Positions 13,405-26,400 of a stretch of DNA of 64,000 bases are shown in pieces. The stretch is from Kuschelorhynchus macadamiae (lineage: Eukaryota; Arthropoda; Insecta; Coleoptera; Curculionidae): positions 558,001 through 622,000 of the forward strand of contig JAUTXW010000881.1 of the NCBI GenBank assembly GCA_030620095.1, given 5' to 3'. Numbering within the stretch: position 1 is the first letter of the stretch; every line of letters starts with the position of its first letter. Position numbers and translations under genes: made by a program. The notes under the pieces are model-generated. The model saw only the letters and a list, made by a program, of their open reading frames with translations. It made no database searches and had not been told where the DNA came from.

Positions 13405-13760
13405 TTAATAATGGCAAAAAACTAATTACAGTATTCTTGGCCCTCGCAAGAGCTTTCGACACTGTACCTCACCAAAAACTTCTTGGTGTATTATCTCATG
13501 GGAGACCAGTTTCTGAAACTAAACTATATATTTAGCCAGCGATTAAAAATAAAAATAGGTATACCACAGGGTACCATATTAGCACCTATACTATTTATCA
13601 GCTATATTCACTCATTTCTGAAACTAAATAGGGAATAAAAAAATACATCGTATGCCGATGACACTGTCCTCTGCTTTTCAGACGACTTATGGCAGAGGGT
13701 TAAAGATAAAGTGATTCAAGGCATTACGATCAGACTATCCATGAACCTTTCAAAAACACA
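13405..13760 (+). pseudogene. LINE reverse transcriptase fragment
   Basis: Frames read LALARAFDTVPHQKLLGVL (RT motif A, with AFDTVPH), then IPQGTILAPILF (motif B, the PQG block) and SYADDTVLC (motif C, with the catalytic YADD). Motif A and motif C are closer together than in an intact RT because sequence between them has been lost. The three motifs are in different frames. No endonuclease or tail is attached. Confidence 0.8.
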
Positions 13761-14019
13761 TTATCAAAATTCATACACAAATTACTTTTTATAGTACCAT
13801 TGATATTTGAAACAATGTACAAGCTGATCTTATTTTCTGTGGGCAAGACCCCTTTTGCGCCCAGATCTTTTTTATGTAACGACACTTCGTAAAAATTCCC
13901 ATCCCACTTAGGAACAATTTTGTAGCTACACTTTTTTCTACTGGTAAAACATCCATTAGCCCGTGGAAAATTGAAAAGAAAAACTTAATATCTAAAATTT
14001 TATATTTTATTCGTACTTA

Positions 14020-14240
14020 AAGGTTTTGAGATAAAGTGTATTAGTAATTTTTTAGTAATAATTTTTTTGATATTATCTTATTAAGTCGCCATTTTGTTCC
14101 GCCATTCTGGATTTTTACCAAAATATTCGCATGGCATTCACATAAGACCCTTATTTAATGTTTGACCAAAATTAATCGGTAGTGGTTTCACCAGACCAGA
14201 CCGACAGAACTGAGAAAAAAACGTTTTTATATATGGACGC
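14020..14240 (+). repeat. dispersed GCCAT-core repeat (locus C, short)
   Basis: One AAGTCGCCATTTTGTTCCG core with its TTTTTACCAAAAT partner block and the terminal GACCGACAGAACTGAG block. It lies about 230 bp upstream of the first recognised tetraspanin exon. Confidence 0.7.
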
Positions 14241-14471
14241 AAACGTGAAGATTAAAATACTTTTTGATAATGCATACAAACTTACCAATCATCAAACTTA
14301 ATCCGATTTTTTTTTGTCCCAGAGTGCTTCATCTAATTATTGCTCTTAATGGTTAGGTTGTTAGAAAAGTTTGTTTTAACATTTAATTTATTAAAAATTT
14401 GCTTAAATAACCTTATATAAATTTGGTAATTTCTATATTACGTTATTACTACATGTTTTTTTTTATACTAG

Positions 14472-14669
14472 CTCGTCGGATTAGCTTTACTCGTTGTTGG
14501 AATTCTCTACAAGGTCAGCCTTACGAAATATACTGACGCCATCCCAGATGAATACAGTGCATTAAAATATGTACCCACTATTGCCATCATAGTAGGAGCA
14601 GTAATATTTTTCATTGCATTTTTGGGATGTTGCGGGGCACTTAGAAGTAATACATGTATGCTCACATGG
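14472..14669 (+). CDS. tetraspanin exon: TM1 end, small loop, TM2
   Basis: 66 codons between an acceptor (TTATACTAG) and a donor (GTAAGT), phase 0 at both ends. It carries the YTDAIPDEYSALKYVP loop and the TM2 motif FLGCCGALRSN. As it starts inside TM1, an upstream coding exon is required. Confidence 0.92.
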
Positions 14670-17600
14670 GTAAGTACCTCTATAATATCTTAAATAATTT
14701 TATTAGAATCATCCATCATACTTTTGACATTCATTTACTAAGAACATAAGACTCCAAATAAGAAAACTGAGATTTTTAATTTTGTTCCTGAATGAATTTC
14801 GGTACACATAAAACAATACCTAGGACGGTGTCATTTAAAATACCCTATCTATTATGTCTATTAAATGGGTATCTTCCTACTAAGTATAGGTAGTACCTTT
14901 AAAGATGAAGGTATTAAATCTGAATCAGTACAGCAAGTCGATGTTCCATTTAATAAATAATTTTTCGATCTATCCTGTATAGTATAACATGTAGGTATAA
15001 TCTACTTGAACAAAATCAATATTTTCTTTACTTTAAATATGTCATCATTTCCTCATTTCCTTGTAAAGCTGCAAGAAATAGTGGTGCCCCTTTGTGGTAT
15101 TTAATAAAGCATATTATAGTGATTAATTAAGGACTTAATATTCATATTTGTGTGTATTTATATCACATAATTGCTCTTTCTTTCAGTACGGCGCCATTTT
15201 GATCATCATCTTCTTAGCACAAATCGGCTTGGGCATATTTGCATTTGTTCAAATAAAAGATAAAAGCGACTTGGAAAATAAAATTGCCACCCAACTAACA
15301 ACACTGTTCTCGAAATATTACACGAGTAATGAAGCTTCCGAAGTTGTAAACCTCATTCAACAAAACGTAAGTGAGAATATATTTCATACAATATACAATG
15401 TACAATATATTTCATACAATATACAATGCCATTGCTCCGACTCATATCTTTACATATTTTGAGAAATTAGTAAAGTCTAAATTTCACCGTAATTTAATGA
15501 TACTGGTTCTGCAAGCTATAAAGCTAAGAGTATAGATGTTTTTATTTTCAAGATAGGCGAAACTTCTAAATAAGTTCTTTGGCAATTAACGTATGTAGAT
15601 TTTTTAAGAATATACTTACTTGATTTCTTTTAATTCATCGAAAACTAAATTATGAAAGGGGCGTAGGTTATAATAATTTTAAATGATAAAATATTTTTTT
15701 TTAGTTCAAATGTTGTGGTACTACCTCATCGCAATTTTGGGGCAAGAGTATACCAAACAGTTGTTATCCTGACAATAATACATCCAACACCATGTTTAGC
15801 ACAGGATGTAGCAACGTATTGCCCGATTTTGTAGCCAGTTCAATAAAGGTCATTGGTATTGTGGCTTTGACGGTTTCGGTAATTGAAGTAAGAAAAATAG
15901 ACTTATTTTCGTTATGATATAAGTTTAAACTAATAGTTAGATTTAAATTTAAATGACTCTGAAATTTGGCATACTTATGAATTTTGACCAACAAAACTTA
16001 TAGCCACAGATATCGAGAAGAATTTGTGATTGCAAAGTGCCCAAATTAGGAATCTATAATATTGTAATATAGTGTAAAACTTGAGCCTCAACAGCTCCAA
16101 AACTACTTAATATTTTTGGACTCCGTTAACGGCATTCGAAAGGGTAGAAAAGACTATTTTTATGTTCTATCCAATATCCGATGCATTGTTTTTGGGACGT
16201 TGCCTAATAAAGTTTTTGTTCTGAATTTCGTCCGAAAAATAAGCGAGAAAAGCAGAAAATTCAATTTTTCTTTCATCTTCAGAAACTAATTTCCCTCTAA
16301 CATCCGTAAAAATTAAAATATTTGAATAAAAAAAATTTGAAGATGAAGGGTTAAGTTGATACGTTTTCACTCCTCGGATAATTAATATGAAAAGTTTAGA
16401 CATATAATTTTACTAATTTTTTAACTGTCAATTAATGTACATGTTATTTGTATTTTTCCGCTCTTTAGAATGGTAAATTTTGATTATGAAATTCAACAAT
16501 TAATTTCGAAGTTATTTTAGAATAAAAAGTCAAAAATTAATTTTCTGGAAATTTTTTGAAAACTTCTAGAATTTGTCAGTCGAAAGATAATAAAAAAATA
16601 TGCATTTTTTGTTCTCTTTGCCCTCCTAGGCTCAACATTTTCATTGCAAATCAAAAACATTAACATTTCAGGAAAAAATGAGAACGACGCTACTGAATTT
16701 CAACTTATATTGATACTACATTTTATATTTATTTTTTTTTTAATTACAATTGTTGGTGTTTTTTTTCTGCTCTTTTCGATGGCGAAGTCGGGTTCTCTAT
16801 ATAAATTATATTAAAAATATAGCTATTTTAAAAAGAAAAGGACGTAAATTGAAGGTAAACATGTTTCTGAAAAAGTCAACTCTCTGATTTTCTAAAAATG
16901 TTTTGAAAACTATGAGATTTCACCACTGGACCGATTTCATTCGAAAGACAACAAAAAAATACGCAGATTAATGACATGAGCATGCTGTAACTAGTATAGT
17001 TTTGTCATAAATTGAGTGGCAATTTCGTGTTTGTGGTTGGGATTGAAAAAAAGAAAAACCAAGTTTTTGATATAAGCGCCTCTTTAGACGTGATTTATTA
17101 TGTCAAGATATGCGTATATGAATTTCCGGATTATTTTTTTTCCTCTTTCGATTGGTATATTCAGTTTTTTGATCAAATCAATAGTTTCGCTGGCACTTTG
17201 CAAACAATATCGGATTTTTTTTTGTTTTCATTGGAAAGAACGCCCTTGATATGTGGGAATCAATTTGTTTCAATAATCTACAATAGATTCGTCAATTTCA
17301 TTTATTTTGACGGGACTATTAGTAAGTTTGGCCGGACGGCGGGAATATTAGGAAGCTCGCATTTTTTTTAAATTGAAAGCTCTTTTAAACTAGCCAAAGT
17401 TTTCATTGCTAGACTTTTCCGCAAGTCAAAATAAAATGCAAAAAAAAAAACGCAAAAATTATTTTTTTTATCCTATATCTACCTTAACATTGTAGATAGA
17501 TCAATTATGTAAATGTAAAAAATGAAAGTTATTCTTGATTATTTTTTCCTTTCATTTCTTTCGTAGCTAGTTCTTAAACTCGACAATGACAGGCAGTATT

Positions 17601-20600
17601 TTTATGTAGATAAAATAAGCTTCAAACACATTGTACTAATAACAATATTTTGGTGGTTAACCAGTCAGGTTTTCGTGAGCGTCCTTCGTGTGAATCTGTT
17701 GTAATTAGTATTTGTGATACCTTTTTGGGAGAAATTGACAGTGGAAATTTTGTTTTGGCTGTGTTTTTGGATTTTAAAAGAGCGTTCAAGACTGTTGTCA
17801 GAACAATATTACTAAAAAAAACTGAATAACGTTGGCATTAGTCAAACAGTTTTAAAATGATTTGAATCATATTTGACAAACCGGTATCAAAGAGTTAAAT
17901 TCAAAAATTGTGTCTCTGATCTTTTGCAGGTCCAACATGGTGTCCCACAGGGAACAGTGTTGGGCCCTCTCTTATTTTTATTGTATATTGATGATATGGT
18001 TGAAGTGTAAAATTGAATTGTTCGCTGATGACACTATGATTTATTTAGCTGTTAGCGACATATTAGAGATGCAGCGGATTGTTAATGAAAATTTAGATAA
18101 TTTTTTTAAATGGTTATGCAAAACCAAGTTAAGTCTTAACACGGCTAAATCGAAATTTTGTTTGTTTGGGAGTAATTAAATAAGTAATTTAAATATAGAA
18201 AACATAAATATTTGTATAAACAACACTAAGATTGAACATGAGAAACAAATTAAATATTTAGGTGTTATCCTAGACAGTAATCTTAACTTTCAAGCACATG
18301 CAGATTGCAAGGAACTTTAAAAAAAAAGCAAATTTTATCTCTAGAGTGAGCAAAACAGTATCGCGGCACACCACCTTGAATCAACACTTCTCTATAATTT
18401 GCCATCTTTTAAGATCCAACAGATACTTGTCCAAAATAGAGCCTTACGCACCATTATACAATGCAATAGATATGCACCAATTGCTACAATGCTTAGTGTC
18501 GTTAATCTGTTATCTGTTAAACAGAAAACCATGTCCAATGTTTATATGTTTTTGTACAAACTTAAAAATGGATTGTTGCCAAAATATATCTGTGATAAAG
18601 CGAAGTTTTTTAGAAATGTTCGTAGTTACCATATAAGAAATTGTAATGATTTTATATTGTCTGGAAGATGCAACTCTAGTCAAAAGCTTAATTCTCTTTT
18701 TTGTAAAGGTCTACACGATTTTAATTTATTATCTGCTGAAATAAAATACTGTGATAACATAAATAGTTTTAGAAAATTAATGAGAGCCCATGTATTATTG
18801 TTCTAGTAATTCAGTTTCGTTGTTGATGTGCTATTTCAATTAAATTACTGTTTTTGTTTGTAGCTTTTATGCTAAATGAATAAATATTATTATTATTTAT
18901 TAAAAATTAATAATAAAATCCTGCATAAACAAATTAAAAACAAAGTACGTTTTAACGTGGTGCACACCTCCCAAAAAGCCTGATACTGGTATGAAACATC
19001 TGCCGATACGTACCATAATAAAAAAATACATGATATTTGGTCTATTTTTGGAAACCTTCAATCTTTTAAGATTTAAAAAAAAGACCGGGAACTAGACAAT
19101 TACCAGTCCATTTTGTAGTTTTTTAGGCTAAATTTTTAAATATTTTATTAAGCCGCCATTTTGTTCCGCCATCTTGGATTCGTACCAAAATTTTACCAGT
19201 GGATTCCAACATAATACTTTGAAATTTGTATAAAATTTCAGATAAACTGGATTAGCAATTCTTAAATACTAATTTTTTTAACATTTCACTAGGCCGCCAT
19301 TTTGTTAGGACATATTGTATTTTTACCAAAATGTTACCAGATTTTCCCCATAAGACCCTTAATTTTTCGATAAAAATTTGAAGTTTATCGGATAAGTAGT
19401 CTTGAAGCTATGCCGCAAACTGACACACAGACAGACCGACAGACGGTCCGACGGAATTGATAAAACATATTTTTTGGCATCTTAAGTAGTTTTTTCATGC
19501 TGAATTTTTAAATATTTTATTATGCCCCCATTTTGTTCCGCCATCTTAGATTTGTAGCAAAACCTACCACTTACCAACAAAATTTGAGATAAATTGGATA
19601 AGTAGTTTTTTAATGTTTTTTTTTTACATTTCAGTAGGTTATGCCTTGAACTGGCAGACAGACAGACCGACAGAATTGATAAAACATATTTTTTTGGTAT
19701 CTACGGACCCTAAAACGTAAAGATTTGAAAATATCTCAGAGGGTGATTTTTTCATGATTACAATACTTCCCTTTTACGAAGGAAGTAAAAAACAAGATGG
19801 TCAAATGTAATGAATATTTCCCAGATAAACCAAGCGAGGTTTTCAATGCAATACTGTTATTCCAGGTTCTAAAAACCGTAAAAATATTAGGCAAAACGGG
19901 TGAAACATATTATTCCATATTTTGGAAAGTCTGTAGGCAAAAACTAATTATTACATATTTGTAGCTACGGATTTCCAGTTTTAACTTAATGTTGAACATC
20001 AAAAGATAATAATATTTGGTGAAATTATTGCAAATTTAGTCCTTCGGCGTATTCACGATATTCAGACTTTTCTTCTGACAGGAGACGTCAGTAGTAGGTA
20101 ATGAATATTTTCCGACCGATCTATCTCAGAAACTATCATAATTAGGAAAAAAACCATAATCAGTTTTGTTCAGAATATCGTCACCTTCACTTTTTACATT
20201 TACATAATTGCTGTATATATAGCATTTTGGCAGATTTTGACAAAAAACAGTATCTTACAAACGAAGCGTCTGAGGGAATCAAAAAAATCGATCATTTTTT
20301 CGAATTGCCCAAAAAAAATTGTTTATTCTCAACATTTATATTTTAAAAATCGTTGCTTTTAGAGGTTATCATTATAATTATACAATTTGTGGAAAAACAA
20401 TCGAACAACATATGAACAATTTTTTAATTACTACTAATTAGAAAAGCGTTAAACAATTTATAATACAGGGTGTAACATTTAGCGGGAATAACTTTATTTA
20501 TAATTAAAAAAAATGTTTTGATTGTCAAATTGATTTTTACGACCCCGGATCTATTAGAAATATCAGTTTGATAGCGACGACATCTATGTAATGATTATGA

Positions 20601-22049
20601 TCTCATATATCTTTTTTAAGCAACTCTTTGTATATTAATTGATATTTGAAATCAGTAGACCATTCTGAACATATTTTATGTAACATGTCCTATACCTAAA
20701 TTCAATTGATTTCGAGAAAATAGCGGCTCAAAATTGTTATTTTGGGTCTCTATTGGCCTATCTTACCTTTTCAAAATCTAATAGATGACATTCACTTCCG
20801 GTTTAGCCGGAAATGTCAAAATACGTGTAAAGTTTAACCGCTGGGTCAATAGAGGGCTCTAAGTGACCCGAAATGACAATATTCCCACGCGATTTTTTAA
20901 AATCAGTTGAATACAGGTATATAAAATAATATGAAGTTGTTGAAGAAGTGCTAAATTTTAAAAAATTGCTTGACGTCATAATTCTTACACCAATGATCTC
21001 ACGATTAAATCGGTATCACAAAAGATCGATTATACTTCGTATAGACGGTCCATAGATGCACGATAAATTCACCACATTTAATCTGTCGTGTTAGACGCAC
21101 AATAAGAATAGGCGCTGAGTTGCCGAGAGCACGAGATAGGTCTATTTGTTTAGAAATATTTGTATGCGTAATTCAATAAAACTCATACCAGACTGCTATA
21201 TACTGGCCACACTAGCTGTGAAATTGTTCCTTCTATAGGGAACAGAATGCAACGTTGGGATGCATTTTATCTGTTTTTGGTATTATCGTATGAACAATTT
21301 GACGGGTAAAACAGTTTTTGCAAATTATGAACAGTTTCAATGTTCCACCATGTATATTTACTATGTTAGAGCATTGTAATAAGATAGGGGTTTTTTTAAC
21401 TGATGACTAAAAATAAATTATTAACCATCATTTTAGAACTAAAATTTCATATAAACAACAAGGCCTTCACTTTTGAGATGCAGGGTGTTAAAAATATCAT
21501 TTTTTAGTTTTTCCCATGAATCTTGAAATATGGTTTTGTGTAAACTATGTCGACGAAATGACTATAATATATTTAAGAAAAATCATCTAGATGATATTTT
21601 TCCCTCGGTCAGGACCCCTTTTATCCTCCTAACTTTTTACTGCGACGTCACTGGCCATTTTTACAACCAATTTAAATTTGTTATTCTGATGTGTAATTTT
21701 TTGATCTCATATTTTTTTCCATATTTTGTACCGTTTAGAAATTAATTGCCTATAGATAAAGCATTGGTCAGTTTGTTTATAATTCATGCCTACCTAATTT
21801 CAAGGTTAAAAGTGTTCTATATGCCATGACCACGCACGAATATACATTTTGCTAAATGAGTTCTAAAAGAACAGAATGAGGAATTTGATCTTATTATAAA
21901 AATGGACAGTGACGTCGTAGTAAAAATTTCGGTAGCTGTAAAAGGCATCGAAATCTAAGAAAAATACCACCCTGTAGATTTTTCTAAAGTGTGTTATATC
22001 CATTTCGTAGACATTACTCACAGCATACGGTTTTACAAATTTGAATATA

Positions 22050-22117
<68 letters not shown>

Positions 22118-22515
22118 GCCTGTGGTAGGCTGCCCGAATAGCACTGCAAAGATTGTGTGGTGTTCATGATCCTAATCCCCCACCCCTCAAAACTTATAAT
22201 TTGGTATATAGTTGTGTTTTAAAAATCGGATTGCGATTTGATTTGCCCCCAAAAAAACAAAAAAGTGTTTGAGTTTATCAAGCGTTAATTATTCAGCTAT
22301 ATCACTTTATAATATACTTAAAAAACTTTGGTTTCATTATTAGCAACTTTATTGACAGTTCATCTGATGTTTACCTCGCAAATATTAGATATTTGTACGT
22401 TGTCGAAGATAAATGTTATCAATTTCTTTGTTTTTTTTAGGTTGTCGGAGCAATCTTGGCTATTAGCTTAGCAGGATGCATTCGAGCAAAACGCAGGGAA
22501 GGAGCGTATTACTAA
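14472..22515 (+). CDS. tetraspanin (four exons; N-terminal exon not found)
   Basis: This is a four-span membrane scaffold protein that organises receptor and adhesion complexes in the plasma membrane. Four exons join in phase 0: 14472-14669, 15187-15366, 15705-15887 and 22441-22515. In order they give the end of TM1 (LVGLALLVVGILYK), a short first loop, TM2 with AFLGCCGALRSNTCML, TM3 (ILIIIFLAQIGLGIFAFVQ), the large loop with FKCCG and two further Cys (SC, GC), TM4, and a short KRREGAYY tail. GCCGA after TM2 and CCG in the large loop are family hallmarks. The four-cysteine loop and the short tail resemble the insect Tsp42E-like group, which is inference. The start exon (Met plus the first part of TM1) must lie upstream. 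I could not find it between 9000 and 14471. The last intron is 6.55 kb and full of repeats. Confidence 0.92.
15187..15366 (+). CDS. tetraspanin exon: TM3 and start of large loop
   Basis: 60 codons after a TTTCTTTCAG acceptor, ending at a GTAAGT donor, phase 0. It encodes TM3 and the helical first part of the large extracellular loop up to EVVNLIQQN. An imperfect direct repeat in the following intron (about 15381-15430) keeps the frame open past the donor, but that extension is not coding. Confidence 0.93.
15705..15887 (+). CDS. tetraspanin exon: CCG loop and TM4 start
   Basis: 61 codons after a TTTTTTTTTAG acceptor, ending at GTAAGA, phase 0. It begins FKCCGTTSSQFWG, the family signature, contains the paired cysteines SC and GC, and runs into TM4 (KVIGIVALTVSVIE). 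Confidence 0.94.
17653..18905 (+). mobile_element. 5'-truncated LINE fragment in the tetraspanin intron
   Basis: RT motifs appear in order but in broken frames: NQSGFRERPSCESVV, AVFLDFKRAFKTV (motif A with the usual D lost), VQHGVPQGTVLGPLLFLLYIDDM (motif B and beyond, about 17933-17995) and ELFADDTMIYL (motif C, 18015-18045). They are followed by a post-RT region (18399-18806) with NRALRTIIQCNRYAPI and YKLKNGLLPKYI. It ends in an (A/T)-rich tail with repeated TTATTA, as non-LTR elements do. Several frameshifts. It lies in sense orientation within the last tetraspanin intron. Confidence 0.85.
19110..19795 (+). repeat. dispersed GCCAT-core repeat (locus D, best preserved)
   Basis: Alternating units carry AAGCCGCCATTTTGTTCCG and AGGCCGCCATTTTGTTAGG cores, each with a downstream CATCTTGGATT or CATATTGTATT partner, TTACCAG, and GGATAAGTAGT. 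The locus ends with GACAGACAGACCGACAG, ACATATTTTTTGGCATCT, the block GGGTGATTTTTTCATGA, and the short hairpin ACTTCC...GGAAGT before AAAA. Confidence 0.85.
19796..20270 (+). repeat. dispersed non-coding repeat, copy 2 (related to 8215-8690)
   Basis: A diverged, colinear copy of 8215-8690 that directly follows the GCCAT-core repeat tail. It includes GAGGTTTTCAATGCAATACT, ATTCCATATTTTGGAAAG, and ATTTTGGCAGATTTTGACAA blocks. Confidence 0.6.
20271..22045. other. unassigned intronic sequence with TACAGGGTGT boxes
   Basis: Part of the last tetraspanin intron. A TACAGGGTGT box occurs near 20464 and a GCAGGGTGTT box near 21481. TTCCGG/CCGGAA forms a short inverted repeat near 20800. No gene is supported. 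Confidence 0.5.
22046..22114. repeat. (AT)n microsatellite
   Basis: An AT run of about 69 bp with one G interruption near 22055. The alternating Ile/Tyr frames across it are artefacts. Confidence 0.95.
22441..22515 (+). CDS. tetraspanin terminal exon
   Basis: 25 codons including the TAA stop, after a strong TTTTTTTTAG acceptor. It completes TM4 (VVGAILAISLAGCI) and the short basic cytoplasmic tail ending GAYY. It joins the 15887 donor in phase 0 across a 6.55-kb intron. The probable 3' UTR follows to roughly 22900. No canonical AATAAA was seen there, only A/T-rich variants. Confidence 0.93.
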   Translation, partial: VVGAILAISLAGCIRAKRREGAYY

Positions 22516-23441
22516 CAAAGCGAATATCATTAATCCTTTTTAATTTAATGTAAATACAATAATTTCCATTCTCATGCAACAGAATCCTGTTTGGATCTGG
22601 CAATGATTTTTACGAGATTTGCACACAGACATCTGAGGTTTCCCACACCTGATAAATCGAAACACATTATATACTCTGAGTACTCTGTAATACGCCCTGA
22701 GTATGTTTTGTAGCTTCGAAACGATCTAGACTGATTTACTGTAGTGCTTTTGTGTTATGTTGGTTTGACACATTTTTCTTCTTTTTTAGAATATGAATTT
22801 CCTAAGAAATCTGTGTAAATAGAATGATAGGTTTTAATATTGTTAAACATATATGTTATTGAAGAACAAAATTTTTAATATATTTTGATTCAAACCTAAA
22901 CAATATATTTTATTTTATAACGTTAGACCAGTGAACTTTAAGTTATGGAAAAGGAAAACAATGTCTCGATTTAAGTTAATTTTTTCATGGATAAATTTAA
23001 GGCAACATTTGAAGCTTTGGTGTAAGTGTTAGGTCTAACAACAACAAACTTTGATGTCAATTTAAAAAACAGGCATTGTTAGGTTTTTCTTGTACGTATT
23101 CGGGAACCCGGCCGCAAGGGCGTGCAGTGAAATTTTAAGAAGGGGAAGCAATTTTTAGAAACTTACCTATTTGTCCAAGTCCGTATTATTGTCTTCCATA
23201 TCGCACCATGCACGACGCGACCTACGTATCACACAACACACGGATAGCCGTTCAAACAAAGAACCCACTCCAACGACAGCTTCCGCCCCCACTTAAAGCA
23301 CGCGACTGAAATGCAAAACTTGCAAACAGCTGGTGGAAAGTTCAATAACCTCTGGCTCGATTCACATGAAATCAAGCATACAGGACTTGGCTGCAGAGAA
23401 GCTAGCGGCCCGCATAGGTTTTATTCAGTTTTCTATTGTCG

Positions 23442-26400
23442 CACACAGGAGTATTTGGTCTCAAAATCCGGTCAAAATTAATTGAGACGATTTTCTATCG
23501 AAAATAGATAAAAATATTTGAATAAATATAAAAAACAATATACTAAGCATTAATGAACATAATTAAGGTGATAAAAACATCTATATTAATTTTCTTTATT
23601 ACAATAAGGTTTTTCTCATTAAGTGACCCAGAATATTTCTTATAGAAAATGTCTTTCGGCTAATTTTTCAAATTTTGTTGATGTAATGTAGTTCGATTCC
23701 CTGAACAAAACTTGTCATAAGCATAATCTAATCCTATGAGTAGTTTTTAATATACAGGGTGTTAAAAGCCATATAAAATACATGAGCTAAATAGGATGAC
23801 ACAAAATATAGGTTTTTAAAATATTTAACATAAAATAAGAATAAAGTTTTATATGATCATAGGTAGTAATTCTTTGTTCTCGTTATACAGGGTGTTTTAT
23901 TGTAAATCATATTCTCCCTGTATCTGTAACATAGGAAGTACCTTTAAGGTATATTTAAAAACGTAACTTAGTGTCCGTTTTCTCTATGTATTTTATATGG
24001 GATTTGGGCAAAGTTTGACACCCGGTATATTAAGAAAAAACTACTCATAGGACTGCATTGTTCCCATGAGAACTTTTGGTTCTGACCAAAAGCCATTTCC
24101 CATAAGAAATGTGCAGGGTTCTTGAAAAATAAGAATTTAAAAAACTTAATCAGAACAAGTGTTGGAATGTACCTTCACTCTTTATTCTTCCTCTACCTCT
24201 TCAGATTCTTGGAGTCCTTCTTGCACGAGTAGGTTTAAAGTTTCCTTTGAGAAAGGCTGTTTTTTGTGGTGTGTCTGTCTTTTGCGCATACTGCTGATCA
24301 ATGGGTCCGAAGTCAGTAAAAGCCTATTTAAAATATCTTTGTTGCAGAGTACCCTTGAAAATTTTCTTGAAAAGTCCTGTCTGTAGGAACGAAAATGTTT
24401 ATTACGGGCCTCTGCAGCCTTCTCGGATAGCTGGCCAATAGGTATTATATCATGCTTTATAACGGTTGCACCATGCACGAGAATCTTGTGCAAAGTAAGT
24501 GTCATCGGATGCCAACCGTATAAACTTACATATAACCTCGCAGTCTCTTTTATAAATTCTGCAAACCTGGTTTCATTAATTTTGTGACCAGACGAAATAG
24601 CTTCTAATATTATTTTAAGTTTTTGAATTAAATTTATATCTACGTCCGTAATTTCGGCAGCAGTTTCTAGGTCACTAAAAAACCTTCTAGATGTGTTTCC
24701 CGAGTTAGAATTTCCGAAACCTGCCTTCGTCCTATCTATTATTAAACCAGTCTTTTCCCCAAATTCTTTTTAGATCTATTCTTTGGTTTCTTTAACAATT
24801 TTTTTTTCTTCGGGCGATCTGATTTGCCACTTTTTTCGAGGAAGTTTGTACGATAAATGCAAAATAGTTTCAAATAATCGAATTCTTGCGTGAAGAATCG
24901 AAAGTCCAAATCTTAGGGCTTCTGGTTTCTCCACATTTTTCAAAATTATTAAAATCTTTCGAAGTTTTACCGCATATATAGCACCTCATTGTGGAGGTTG
25001 TGCCTGTGGCTGAATTACACACCTTTGCGTCCACCATAGTGGGTAGTAAAGTGTATCGAACATAAATTAGACCCTGCGGATTTAACATTTCAGTCTTGGT
25101 TAAGTTCTTTGCTTGGTCCTCCACATATTTTATTTCTTCATTCGTAATATCAACAGTTTTATGTAAAAAACGTATGCGAATCGGCCGACAGAACCGTGTT
25201 GACGAATGCGTGGGGTTCTGCCACAGAACTTTCTTTTGGCCTTCAAAGTGAACTTGTAATCTTAAGGAAATTAAGGAACTTTGGAATATATTTGAATCGT
25301 CATGTGAAGTGTCCGTGAATTTTTGTTGAAACTGAGACTAATGAGAACCATCACACCCCCATTTTGTAATGAGTTCAATATTTTCTAAATCTTTCTGAGT
25401 TTTTAAGTACTTCCTCAAGATATTGACATAGTCTTGAAGCAGTGTAATTGAGTTGGTCTTGTAGGCGAATTTCTGTGCAGGTCTCCGTAACTAGCATCGA
25501 CCTTTCTTTTGGATAACAAATTTTTTTCGCTTCTTTAATAAGTAAATAACAAGGATAAATAGCCTTGTTAGATTCATGCAATATTTCCCACTGTTTCTTG
25601 GTAAAACCTCCTTGAACGAAGATAGACAAAGCTTCTGAGGGCGAATGTTTATTAATTTTTGTTTTTTGTGCCGTAACTATAGTTTTTCTAAACTTTTTAG
25701 CTCTTGTAGGACTAGCAGTAACGTCTTTTATAATCTTAGATACCCCAACATTTCCTGAAATGCGTTGACTAACACTAGCTGCGTTGATAAGTTCGTCGAC
25801 AGGTACCTGCTCTAGAATATCTTTTGTCTTGCGATGTTTGTTATGATCACTCAATTCCTGAAAACGCTTTGTGGGCCGTCCAACTTTAGGTGTAATTGGT
25901 GCCAACCAGGTATGTATATATATTGAATCATTAAGCCATTCTTGATTTTTTTTCATAAAACGTTCTTTAGTATAATTAGCAGCAATCCATTTTTGCTTTA
26001 GATCTGATTTGAAGTGCTTCAAATAATGGTTTAAGACTTTAAACTGGCTTTCTGGACATTTTGTCAATTCTCGTACTTTTTCTTCAATAAAAGTTAATTT
26101 ATCGTCCAATTTTCTTTCGGTACTGTCTTTAAAGAACATATATAACGATCTCCTAGATATTTCAGTGGCAATTTTGGTCAAACCTATAAAGAAAGAATGA
26201 CAATTGATACATTGATAAATATTGAAAAAAAACATTTATCAATTTTAAAGTAGGTATAAATAAAACGGTGGAAAGATGGGGAAGAAATATTTACTTAGGT
26301 AATAAGAATAAACCTTAAAGTTAACAGTAAAGAAATAATTTTAACCCGACCATGCCCGGAAGGCTAACTAAAATACCTCAGTATGAAAAATATATGTAAA

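Noticed and set aside
15367..15462. Extension of the second tetraspanin exon frame
   Set aside because: The GTAAGT donor at 15367 leads in phase to the FKCCG exon. The extension is a local AT-rich direct repeat.
21863..22144. Minus-strand frame of 93 codons
   Set aside because: Mostly an (AT)n tract with no motif, within a tetraspanin intron.
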